Part shown: positions 1 through 5,699 of the stretch, one piece after another
How positions within the stretch are numbered: the stretch's first letter is position 1
Layout of the letters: every line of letters begins with the position of its first letter
NCBI GenBank assembly: GCA_903927415.1
Contig: CAIYMZ010000129.1
Location: 1-17,000, forward strand
Origin: an uncultured Alphaproteobacteria bacterium
GTDB lineage: Bacteria > Pseudomonadota > Alphaproteobacteria > Rickettsiales > UBA1997
Direction: 5' to 3'
DNA: 17,000 nucleotides
Notes under the pieces: model-generated
The model's database searches: none
What the model saw: only the letters and a program-made list of their open reading frames with translations
Told to the model about the DNA's origin: nothing
Made by a program: the position numbers and the translations under genes

Positions 1-21
1 TGACACTGAGTATGAGTTGTC

Positions 22-42
22 ACCCCGCACTTGTTGCGGGGT
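22..42. repeat. GC-rich hairpin repeat (CCCCGC...GCGGGG)
   Basis: A perfect 8-bp inverted repeat, ACCCCGCA and TGCGGGGT, encloses the 5-base loop CTTGT. It stands out by GC content in an AT-rich stretch. No T-run follows, so it is not a classical rho-independent terminator. The core resembles the dispersed CCCGC-CTTGT-GCGGG palindromes known from many alphaproteobacterial genomes, including Rickettsia and Wolbachia. That family assignment is from memory of the motif, not from a search. The gene to its left is outside the window. Confidence 0.6.
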
Positions 43-83
43 CCAGGTGTAAAAGATCGGTTTCTTGAATCAGTTTGGGTATA

Positions 84-118
84 GATCTTAGACCTAAGAT
101 CTAAAATCTAAAATCATA
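84..118. repeat. Tandem 7-bp repeat block upstream of argS
   Basis: Five consecutive degenerate heptads are visible: GATCTTA, GACCTAA, GATCTAA, AATCTAA, AATCATA. The block ends nine bases before the GTG start of argS. The 13-mer AGATCTAAAATCT within it recurs in the heptad array just upstream of recN (3789-3801). Function is unknown; it lies where a leader or promoter would be expected. Confidence 0.65.
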
Positions 119-126
119 AATTTCCT

Positions 127-1965
127 GTGCTCAATATTTTTCACTCCTTCAAAGAAATTTTCTCCTCCGCGCTGACAAAAATTGCCGCTGAAAATTCGAT
201 CGAACTTAACGAAAAAGATTTTAAAAATTTTACTGTCGAACCCACGAAAGAGCGCGCTCATGGCGATCTCGCCTGCAATGTGGCAATGGTGGTGGTGAAA
301 AAATTTGCGGCGGTGGAAGCGTTGAATAATCCACGGAAATTGGCGGTGAGAATTATCAGCGAAATACAAAATAAAAATGTAGCAAAACTCGAAATCGCCG
401 GCGCTGGCTTCATCAACATTTTCCTCAAGCCGCAAATTCTTTATCAGATTATTTTCGATCTGCTCTTCCACGAAAAATTCGAATTTCAAAATCTCGGAAA
501 TGGCGAAAAAATAAATTTGGAATATGCCTCGCCGAACCCGACTGGACCTATTCACGTCGGTCACACTCGCGGTGCAATTTACGGCGATGTTTTGGCAACG
601 CTGCTGCAAAAAGTTGGCTACGATGTACTCAAAGAATATTACATTAACGATGCCGGCTCGCAAATTATTACACTGCTTAAATCAGCTCATCTGCGCTACT
701 TGGAAGCGCTTGGAGAGGAAATAAAAATTCCGGAAGGTTTTTATCCTGGTGAATATTTGATCACGATTGGTGAAGCACTGAAAGAAAAATTTGGCGACAG
801 TTTGAAAACAAAAACTGAGGAAAAAATCCTCGCCGAAATTCGCGATTTTGTTGTCGCTGAAATGTTGGAGATGATTAAATCTGACCTGCTCGCTCTTGGC
901 ATCAAACATGACAGCTATTTTTCGGAAAAGAAAAATTTGCACGACACTAATGCCGTCGCCAAAACCGTCGAAATTTTGCGGCAGCAAGGATTAATTTTTG
1001 AAGGAAAGTTGGAGGCGCCGAAAACTGAGAAAGGCGTCGGAATTCTGCCCGAAGATTACGACGACCAAAATCAAACTCTCTTCCGCTCCACAAAATTCGG
1101 CGATGATCAAGATCGCGTCGTCAAAAAAGCGGACGGAAATTTCACTTACTTCGCCGCCGACATGGCCTACGCCGCCAATAAATTCGCGCGCGGCGCCAAA
1201 GTTTTTATCATGCCGCTGGGTTATGATCACGCTGGTTACGTCAAAAGATTATCAGCTGCAGTTGAAGCTCTCACGCAAGGACAGGCGCATCTCAAAGTGA
1301 TTTTGTGCCAGATGGTAAAATTTGTGAAAAATGGCGAGCAGCTAAAAATGTCGAAACGTAGCGGCAATTTTGTTACCGCCCGCGAAGTGATCGACGAAGT
1401 CGGCGCCGACGCGCTGCGCTTCATCATGCTCACTCGCAAAAACGATGCGCCGTTTGATTTTGATTTGGCGAAGGTGATCGAACAGTCGCGGGATAATCCG
1501 ATTTTTTATGTGCAATATGCACATGCGAGATGTTGTTCGGTGTTGCGCAATCTTTTCTCGTCATCCTTGGACGCGGAGGCGTCCGAGGATCTCAGGAGTT
1601 GGATCTCGGAGTTTAAACTCATGAGGTCCTCGGCCTTTCAGGCCAAGGATGACGGCACTGCTTTAGAAAATTTGACTGACGAATCGGAGATTGAGCTCAT
1701 CAAAAAAATCGCGAATTTTCCGCGAGTTGTGGAGATGGCGGCGATAAATTTTGAGCCGCATCGGATTGCATTTTATCTGCAAGAATTGGCCGCAGAATTT
1801 CATGCTTTGTGGAATAAAGGCACGGAAAATCCTGATTTGAAGTTCATCATCAAAGACAATTTGCAACTTACGCAGGCGCGGATTTATTTGATCTTGGCGG
1901 TCAAAAAAATTATCTCCGAAGGGTTAAATATTTTTAACATCAAAGCAGTCGAAGAAATGCGTTAA
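127..1965 (+). CDS. argS: Arginyl-tRNA synthetase (class I), with in-frame palindromic insertion
   Basis: This enzyme charges tRNA-Arg with arginine in the cytoplasm using ATP. The product is 612 residues, longer than the roughly 550-590 usual for the family. The N-terminal tRNA-recognition domain comes first. The class I signature HVGH lies at residues 143-146 after the conserved SPNPTGPIHVGHTRG stretch, and the KMSKR loop at 407-411. The C-terminal anticodon-binding (DALR-type) domain begins near YVQYAHAR. The start is a GTG at 127, giving an N-terminus (M-L-N-I-F) that fits the family; no Shine-Dalgarno is visible. About 32 codons from 1559 to 1654 are supplied by a palindromic repeat, which explains the extra length. 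The frame is open throughout, so the gene is probably functional. A SPOR-domain gene follows, a pairing common in alphaproteobacteria. Confidence 0.97.
   Translation: MLNIFHSFKEIFSSALTKIAAENSIELNEKDFKNFTVEPTKERAHGDLACNVAMVVVKKFAAVEALNNPRKLAVRIISEIQNKNVAKLEIAGAGFINIFLKPQILYQIIFDLLFHEKFEFQNLGNGEKINLEYASPNPTGPIHVGHTRGAIYGDVLATLLQKVGYDVLKEYYINDAGSQIITLLKSAHLRYLEALGEEIKIPEGFYPGEYLITIGEALKEKFGDSLKTKTEEKILAEIRDFVVAEMLEMIKSDLLALGIKHDSYFSEKKNLHDTNAVAKTVEILRQQGLIFEGKLEAPKTEKGVGILPEDYDDQNQTLFRSTKFGDDQDRVVKKADGNFTYFAADMAYAANKFARGAKVFIMPLGYDHAGYVKRLSAAVEALTQGQAHLKVILCQMVKFVKNGEQLKMSKRSGNFVTAREVIDEVGADALRFIMLTRKNDAPFDFDLAKVIEQSRDNPIFYVQYAHARCCSVLRNLFSSSLDAEASEDLRSWISEFKLMRSSAFQAKDDGTALENLTDESEIELIKKIANFPRVVEMAAINFEPHRIAFYLQELAAEFHALWNKGTENPDLKFIIKDNLQLTQARIYLILAVKKIISEGLNIFNIKAVEEMR
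1559..1654. repeat. 96-bp palindromic element inserted in frame in argS
   Basis: Perfect 12-bp terminal inverted repeats, CGTCATCCTTGG and CCAAGGATGACG, bound the element. Inside, CCGAGGATCTCAGGAGTT (1584-1601) pairs with the right arm at all but two positions. Each arm carries its own small hairpin: GGACGC-GGAG-GCGTCC at 1569-1584 and GGCCT-TTC-AGGCC at 1632-1644. GAGTTTAAACTC (1609-1620) is a perfect palindrome near the centre. The length is 32 codons and no stop appears in the argS frame. It sits early in the anticodon-binding domain, between the conserved YVQYAHAR stretch and the next conserved helices, where homologues have a short variable linker. Size, symmetry and in-frame placement match the behaviour of Rickettsia palindromic elements; assignment to a named family is not claimed. 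No clear target duplication is seen. Confidence 0.88.
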
Positions 1966-1970
1966 ATTCG

Positions 1971-1998
1971 ACTTACGACTTACGACTAACGACTAATT
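1971..1998. repeat. Tandem ACTTACG heptads between argS and the SPOR gene
   Basis: Four consecutive heptads, ACTTACG, ACTTACG, ACTAACG and ACTAATT, fill nearly all of the 36-bp spacer between the argS stop and the next ATG. The first 16 bases (ACTTACGACTTACGAC) recur exactly inside recN at 5034-5049. Confidence 0.75.
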
Positions 1999-2001
1999 TT
2001 T

Positions 2002-2781
2002 ATGGAAGATTTCGGCTATCAAAAAGATGAGGAACAAAGTCAATTTTCCAGCGCAGCAAAGAGAGTTTTTCTCGTGAGCGCCACGTTATTTTCCATTGCT
2101 TGTTTTATTTACGTAACCATCAGCGCTTATTATTTTGTTTACCAAGATGGAAATAGTAACATCGAAACCATCAAGTCACCACAAGGTCCGATCAAGGTTT
2201 CTGAAGATGAACAAAATGTTGGAAATGAAAATTCTATGCAAATCGATCGCTCAATTTACGAAGATATTTTTGGCAATAAAAAAGAAACTCTAAAACAAGA
2301 AAACACAAAAATTCGTCACGCCCCAACTCCAGCATTACCACCAAAAAAAGAGGTTTCACCGCCAACTATTGTTGAAAATAATTCCGCACCAATGGCAAGT
2401 CAGGAACAAAAAATTATCGTTTATTCAGATCAAAATAAAAAAAATCAGGCAAAGGATTTTTTAACAAAAACTAGCGGGGAAGAAAGAGCGTCGGTTACGC
2501 CAAAAGAAAAGATGGCAAAAAAAAGAGCGGTACGAGTTCAAGTTGCGGCCATGACATCAAGAGATGCTGCAGAAGAACAATGGAATAAACTAAAACGTCT
2601 TTATTCGAATTTATTTTCTGGATTAAAGCCATTTACTGAAGAAGTAAATTTGGGCAAAAGAGGAATTTTTTACCGGCTACAAATCGGTAATTTTTATAAT
2701 CAAATTGAAGCGGAAGAATTTTGTAATCACTACGTATCACAAGCAAAAAAAAGTCGCGCTGATTGCATCGTAGTGGAGTGA
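2002..2781 (+). CDS. SPOR-domain inner-membrane protein
   Basis: A 259-residue bitopic protein. A short cytoplasmic N-terminus is followed by one membrane segment at about residues 22-46, then a long low-complexity region rich in K, E, N, P and Q that should lie in the periplasm. A C-terminal SPOR domain spans about 176-258, starting at VRVQVAAM and containing the FYRLQIGNF strand. SPOR domains bind denuded septal peptidoglycan, so a role in cell division or wall remodelling is likely by family knowledge. It directly follows argS, an arrangement seen in other alphaproteobacteria, where cell-wall genes often come next; here the following gene is instead sdhE on the opposite strand. The ATG at 2002 is preceded by heptad repeats and no Shine-Dalgarno. 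The linker is poorly conserved in this family, so only the TM and SPOR parts can be assigned. Confidence 0.85.
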   Translation: MEDFGYQKDEEQSQFSSAAKRVFLVSATLFSIACFIYVTISAYYFVYQDGNSNIETIKSPQGPIKVSEDEQNVGNENSMQIDRSIYEDIFGNKKETLKQENTKIRHAPTPALPPKKEVSPPTIVENNSAPMASQEQKIIVYSDQNKKNQAKDFLTKTSGEERASVTPKEKMAKKRAVRVQVAAMTSRDAAEEQWNKLKRLYSNLFSGLKPFTEEVNLGKRGIFYRLQIGNFYNQIEAEEFCNHYVSQAKKSRADCIVVE

Positions 2782-2794
2782 ATTTTAGAGCCCG

Positions 2795-3055
2795 TTAGAT
2801 AATTCGATGGAACTTTTGTATCTCGCCAACCAGCTTCAGATAATACTCTGGCATATTCACCTTCCCCAAAATCCAATCGTAAATTTTTAGATCATCCTCC
2901 TCCAAAAATTTGGAAAATAATTCTAGATCTTCGATTTCTTCCAAATTTTTCTGCGCAAAACCTCCGATTAAAAAATCAGTTTCTTTGCAGCCCCGATGGG
3001 TTGAGCGATAAATAACTTGCTTGCGTAAATCTTTTTGTGAAATTTTATTTTTCAT
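2795..3055 (-). CDS. sdhE: FAD assembly factor SdhE (DUF339/CptB family)
   Basis: An 86-residue protein of the SdhE/Sdh5 family, which promotes covalent attachment of FAD to the flavoprotein subunit of succinate dehydrogenase in the cytoplasm. The diagnostic RGxxE motif is present as R21-G22-C23-K24-E25, in the context YRSTHRGCKETD, followed by the acidic helices typical of this five-helix fold (EEIEDLELFSKFLEEDD). Length matches the family (about 80-95). The gene converges on the SPOR gene with a 13-bp gap and diverges from the small frame at 3079. No sdh genes are in the window. The start is an ATG with no visible Shine-Dalgarno. Confidence 0.88.
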   Translation of the reverse strand: MKNKISQKDLRKQVIYRSTHRGCKETDFLIGGFAQKNLEEIEDLELFSKFLEEDDLKIYDWILGKVNMPEYYLKLVGEIQKFHRII

Positions 3056-3078
3056 TTTGAAAACCGATTTTGATTAAA

Positions 3079-3321
3079 ATGAGTCGAGCGTCAGAAAAAC
3101 CTAGCTTAGATGATTTGATACACCATTTCCTTCCAATCATTGCGTTTGTTGCTTACAGAGACGATATTTATTCGGACGATCTTAAAATTGATAGAGACGG
3201 TAGGAAAATAATTTTTGCAAAACCACCATTGGAGTTACCAACATTTTCAGGAATTTGCTTTAGAGAATTACATCTCATCCACCAGCAGGTGTTTGTGCTG
3301 GAGGCGCTGCAGCATCTGTAA
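3079..3321 (+). CDS. Hypothetical small protein, possibly 3'-frameshifted
   Basis: An 80-residue frame from ATG 3079; a TTG at 3070 would add three residues. I do not recognise the family. The first 60 or so residues look plausibly coding, with an acidic and hydrophobic mix and no signal peptide. The last 16 read H-Q-Q-V-F-V-L-E-A-L-Q-H-L, an odd tail. In another plus-strand frame the same DNA reads PPAGVCAGGAAASV and continues through about 3350, a Gly/Ala-rich tail like that of the Sel1 protein in this window. The 14-mer TGGAGGCGCTGCAG (3299-3312) also occurs, in the coding orientation, near the 3' end of the Sel1 gene. The tail may therefore be frameshifted or may have acquired a repeat. 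It diverges from sdhE and converges on the HIT gene. It could also be non-coding. Confidence 0.4.
   Translation: MSRASEKPSLDDLIHHFLPIIAFVAYRDDIYSDDLKIDRDGRKIIFAKPPLELPTFSGICFRELHLIHQQVFVLEALQHL
3282..3301. repeat. Short inverted repeat at the end of the small gene
   Basis: CCAGCA (3282-3287) and TGCTGG (3296-3301) form a perfect 6-bp stem around an 8-base loop. It lies at the 3' end of the small plus-strand frame, close to the convergent HIT gene stop. No T-run follows it on the plus strand, so a terminator role is weak. It may be part of a degraded palindromic element. Confidence 0.35.
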
Positions 3322-3333
3322 TATCTAGAGAAA

Positions 3334-3744
3334 CTACGCAGACAAAAAGATGAGTGATTTGACTTTTTCAACAATTTCCTGCACCGCAATTTCATCGTAA
3401 AGTTTCGTCGCAGAATTTCCCCAGACCGGTTTTGGAAAAGTTGCGTCATTTTTTTTGCGGGCGATGACATGGATGTGAAGTTGGCTGACAACATTTCCCA
3501 GCGCCGCAATGTTCAATTTTTCCGCTCCAAAATTTTCCTGCAAAATTTTTCCAACCAAATTTATTTCACGAAGAACTTCGATTTGATCTTCGAATGAAAG
3601 ATCGGTGAGCTCAATTAAATCACCCTTCCGCGGCACTAAAATAAACCACGGATAGTTGGAGTCATTCATCAAAAGTAGGCGGGAAATTTTTAGATCAGCG
3701 ATGAAGTGGGTGTCGGAGTTTAACTTGGAATTGAGGGTGAACAT
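3334..3744 (-). CDS. HIT-family hydrolase (histidine triad nucleotide-binding)
   Basis: A 136-residue HIT-domain protein, expected to hydrolyse or bind nucleotides such as Ap4A or nucleoside phosphoramidates in the cytoplasm. The triad region reads QLHIHVIAR with H90 and H92. It is preceded by the conserved LNIAALGNVVSQ stretch and followed by the FPKPVWG segment typical of the alphaproteobacterial subfamily; in that subfamily the position after HIH is often V or H. The middle segment WFILVPRKGDLIEL also fits the family. The start is an ATG immediately beside the heptad-repeat inverted repeat shared with recN on the other strand. The exact substrate cannot be told from sequence. Confidence 0.88.
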   Translation of the reverse strand: MFTLNSKLNSDTHFIADLKISRLLLMNDSNYPWFILVPRKGDLIELTDLSFEDQIEVLREINLVGKILQENFGAEKLNIAALGNVVSQLHIHVIARKKNDATFPKPVWGNSATKLYDEIAVQEIVEKVKSLIFLSA

Positions 3745-3821
3745 AATTTTAGATTTAAGATTTTAGATTTAGGATTTAGAAAAATTTAAGATCTAAAATC
3801 TTAAATCTTAAATCTAAAATT
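3745..3821. repeat. Heptad-repeat inverted repeat between HIT gene and recN
   Basis: The divergent spacer is built from heptads: AGATTTA, AGATTTT, AGATTTA, GGATTTA on the left (3751-3778), and AGATCTA, AAATCTT, AAATCTT, AAATCTA on the right (3789-3816). The two blocks are reverse-complementary: the outer 19 bases 3745-3763 pair perfectly with 3803-3821. Each arm ends next to a gene start, the HIT ATG directly on the left and the recN GTG seven bases beyond on the right. It occupies the site of any shared promoter region. Function is unknown. Confidence 0.75.
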
Positions 3822-3828
3822 TTTTGTA

Positions 3829-5556
3829 GTGCTCAACTCTCTCTCCATCCAAAACATCGTTCTAATCGACAAAACAGAAATCAAATTTACTTCCGGCCTT
3901 TGCATTTTAAGCGGCGAGACTGGATCTGGAAAATCGATTTTACTCGATGCGCTTGGACTCGCGATCGGATTTCGTTCGAATTTACGCTTGATTGGAAATG
4001 ATGAAAACAAAGCTTTAGTTGCGGCGGAATTTGATATTTCAAAAAACGAACTATGCAAAAATATCCTCAAAGAAAATGATTTGATTGCTGCTGAGAACCA
4101 AGATGTGGTGCGGATTCGTCGATCAATTTCAGAAAATTCTGCATCGAAAGTTTTTGTGAATGACGTCACAATCGGCGTGAATCTTTTGTCAAAAATTGGC
4201 GAATCTTTGGTTGAAATTCATGGGCAGCATGACCAGCGCGGGCTCCTCAATCCAGCAGCTCATTTAGAAATTCTTGATGAATTTGCGCGCAACGAGACTC
4301 TGCTAAAAAATCTCAAAAAAAATTACGAAAATTTAAAATCAGTTGAAGAAAAAATTGCCGAAATAAATGCAAAAAAAGAACAGGCGGAAAGAGAAAAAGA
4401 TTATCTCGAACATGTGGTGAAAGAGCTTGAAAATGCTGATCTCAAAGCAGATGAAGAAAATAATCTCGTTGCAAAAAAAGATAAACTAATCGGCAAAGAA
4501 AAAATTTTAAATTTTTTGAAAGATTTAAAATCGCATTTGACTGAAGCGAGTTCACAACTTTTTTTATCGCAAAAAATTTCGATCAGAAATCAAAATGTCA
4601 TCGATAATTTTCTGGCAGAAAAAAAAGAAGATTTTGAAAAATTAAGCGAAAAAATTGACCAGCATTCAAGCGAGATTGATTCGGCACTTTCAAGCTTCGA
4701 CGCGATTATTCGCGAAACAGCAAATTCAGAAAATAATCTCGAAGAAATCGAAGAAAGATTATTTTTTATCCGCAGTTTGGCACGAAAATTTAACGTCCAA
4801 ATTGAAGAGCTTCCAAAAATTATTTCCGACGCAAAAGAAAAATTAAAATTAATTTCAAACGAAGAAGAGCTGACTTTGAAGCTTGAAGCTCAACGCTCGA
4901 CACTTTTCAAAGAATACCAAAAAATCGCCGGCGAACTAAGCGAGCGCCGAAAAAAATCCGCAAAAATTTTATCCAAAAAAGTTGAAGAAGAATTGAAGTT
5001 CCTAAAAATGGACGGAGTAAAATTTTTAGTAGAACTTACGACTTACGACCTACGAAAAATGACGGAGGCCGCAGGCCGAGTAATTTTCCCGAAGGAACTT
5101 ACTACTCCTACTGGCCATGACAGAGTCCATTTCACCGCCTCAATCAACAAAAATTCCTTCGACGACATTTCTAAAATCGCTTCCGGTGGAGAGCTTTCTC
5201 GCTTCATGCTGGCACTAAAAGTTGCGCTGATGGATGTAAAATCGGTGCCAACAATGATCTTTGACGAAATCGATTCCGGAATCGGTGGAAGCACTGCTGA
5301 CGCGGTTGGAAAGCGCCTCAAAATTCTTTCGAAAAATTTGCAAATTCTTGTTGTCACTCATCAACCACAAATCGCAGCAAAGGCAGGCACTCATTTCAAA
5401 ATCAGTAAAATTTCTGACGGCGAAAAAGTCAGAACCACAATCGAAGAATTAGACGAGCAAACCCGCGAGAAAGAAGTTGCACGAATGTTGTCGGGAGAAA
5501 AAATTAGTGATGAGGCAATTGCAGCAGCACAAAATTTAATTCGATCAACAACCTAA
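3829..5556 (+). CDS. recN: DNA repair protein RecN, with in-frame insertion
   Basis: RecN is an SMC-like ATPase that acts in double-strand break repair. The product is 575 residues, slightly longer than the usual 550-560. Walker A is GETGSGKS at residues 29-36. A long charged coiled-coil region spans roughly 150-380. The ABC signature SGGE is at 452-455 and Walker B (MIFDEIDSGIGG) has D479-E480. The start is GTG at 3829, giving M-L-N-S-L-S-I-Q-N-I-V-L, a typical RecN N-terminus. No Shine-Dalgarno is visible. Twenty-one codons at 5032-5094 interrupt the strand that normally reads VELT-x-P-x-G-x-DRVxF; removing them restores VELTTPTGHDRVHF. All ATPase motifs are intact, so activity is likely retained. 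It is divergent from the HIT gene and followed by a palindromic element. Confidence 0.96.
   Translation: MLNSLSIQNIVLIDKTEIKFTSGLCILSGETGSGKSILLDALGLAIGFRSNLRLIGNDENKALVAAEFDISKNELCKNILKENDLIAAENQDVVRIRRSISENSASKVFVNDVTIGVNLLSKIGESLVEIHGQHDQRGLLNPAAHLEILDEFARNETLLKNLKKNYENLKSVEEKIAEINAKKEQAEREKDYLEHVVKELENADLKADEENNLVAKKDKLIGKEKILNFLKDLKSHLTEASSQLFLSQKISIRNQNVIDNFLAEKKEDFEKLSEKIDQHSSEIDSALSSFDAIIRETANSENNLEEIEERLFFIRSLARKFNVQIEELPKIISDAKEKLKLISNEEELTLKLEAQRSTLFKEYQKIAGELSERRKKSAKILSKKVEEELKFLKMDGVKFLVELTTYDLRKMTEAAGRVIFPKELTTPTGHDRVHFTASINKNSFDDISKIASGGELSRFMLALKVALMDVKSVPTMIFDEIDSGIGGSTADAVGKRLKILSKNLQILVVTHQPQIAAKAGTHFKISKISDGEKVRTTIEELDEQTREKEVARMLSGEKISDEAIAAAQNLIRSTT
5032..5094. repeat. 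63-bp in-frame insertion in recN with heptads and palindrome
   Basis: The direct repeat GAACTTAC occurs at 5032-5039 and again at 5095-5102, exactly 63 bp (21 codons) apart. Between them lie three heptads, ACTTACG, ACTTACG and ACCTACG (5034-5054), then an imperfect palindrome at 5054-5088 that opens with GAAAA, closes with TTTTC and has GGCC-GCA-GGCC at its tip. Excising 63 bp restores the conserved family sequence. The 8-bp repeat looks like a target duplication, but slippage among heptads could also have made it. The heptads match those in the argS-SPOR spacer. Confidence 0.8.
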
Positions 5557-5557
5557 T

Positions 5558-5628
5558 TTGAACCCAGGTCCTTCATTTTCAGGCTCTAGGCGAACTAGAC
5601 GGATTTCTAATGACTGATCTGGGTTGAA
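5558..5628. repeat. 71-bp palindromic element downstream of recN
   Basis: TTGAACCCAGGTC (5558-5570) and GATCTGGGTTGAA (5616-5628) are inverted repeats matching at 11 of 13 positions. Inside, TCATT and TCTAG on the left mirror CTAGA and AATGA on the right, so most of the element can fold into one imperfect stem. It starts two bases after the recN stop. It could act as a transcript end, but no T-run follows directly. The remaining spacer to virD4 is AT-rich with no element I can name. Confidence 0.6.
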
Positions 5629-5699
5629 CTTCATAATTTATTTTTTAGACAGATTCTTAGATTTGATTTTACTTCAACTTCATCCTTTTTTCACAAAAA

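Noticed and set aside
22..42. GC-rich hairpin as a rho-independent terminator
   Set aside because: No run of T follows on either side, and the core matches a dispersed repeat type better.
94..663. Long minus-strand open frame opposite argS
   Set aside because: It is antisense to the conserved N-terminal half of argS, rich in Phe, Arg and His as expected from reverse-reading Lys/Glu-rich coding DNA, with no recognisable domain.
1559..1654. argS element as a second small gene or as a sequencing artefact
   Set aside because: The frame is preserved and the structure is an ordered palindrome with matching arms, which suits an inserted repeat better than a gene or an error.
3168..3509. Minus-strand frame overlapping the HIT gene and the small plus-strand gene
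   Set aside because: It is out of frame with the HIT gene, which has a conserved triad motif; the composition is Cys/Ser/Arg-rich and without family likeness.
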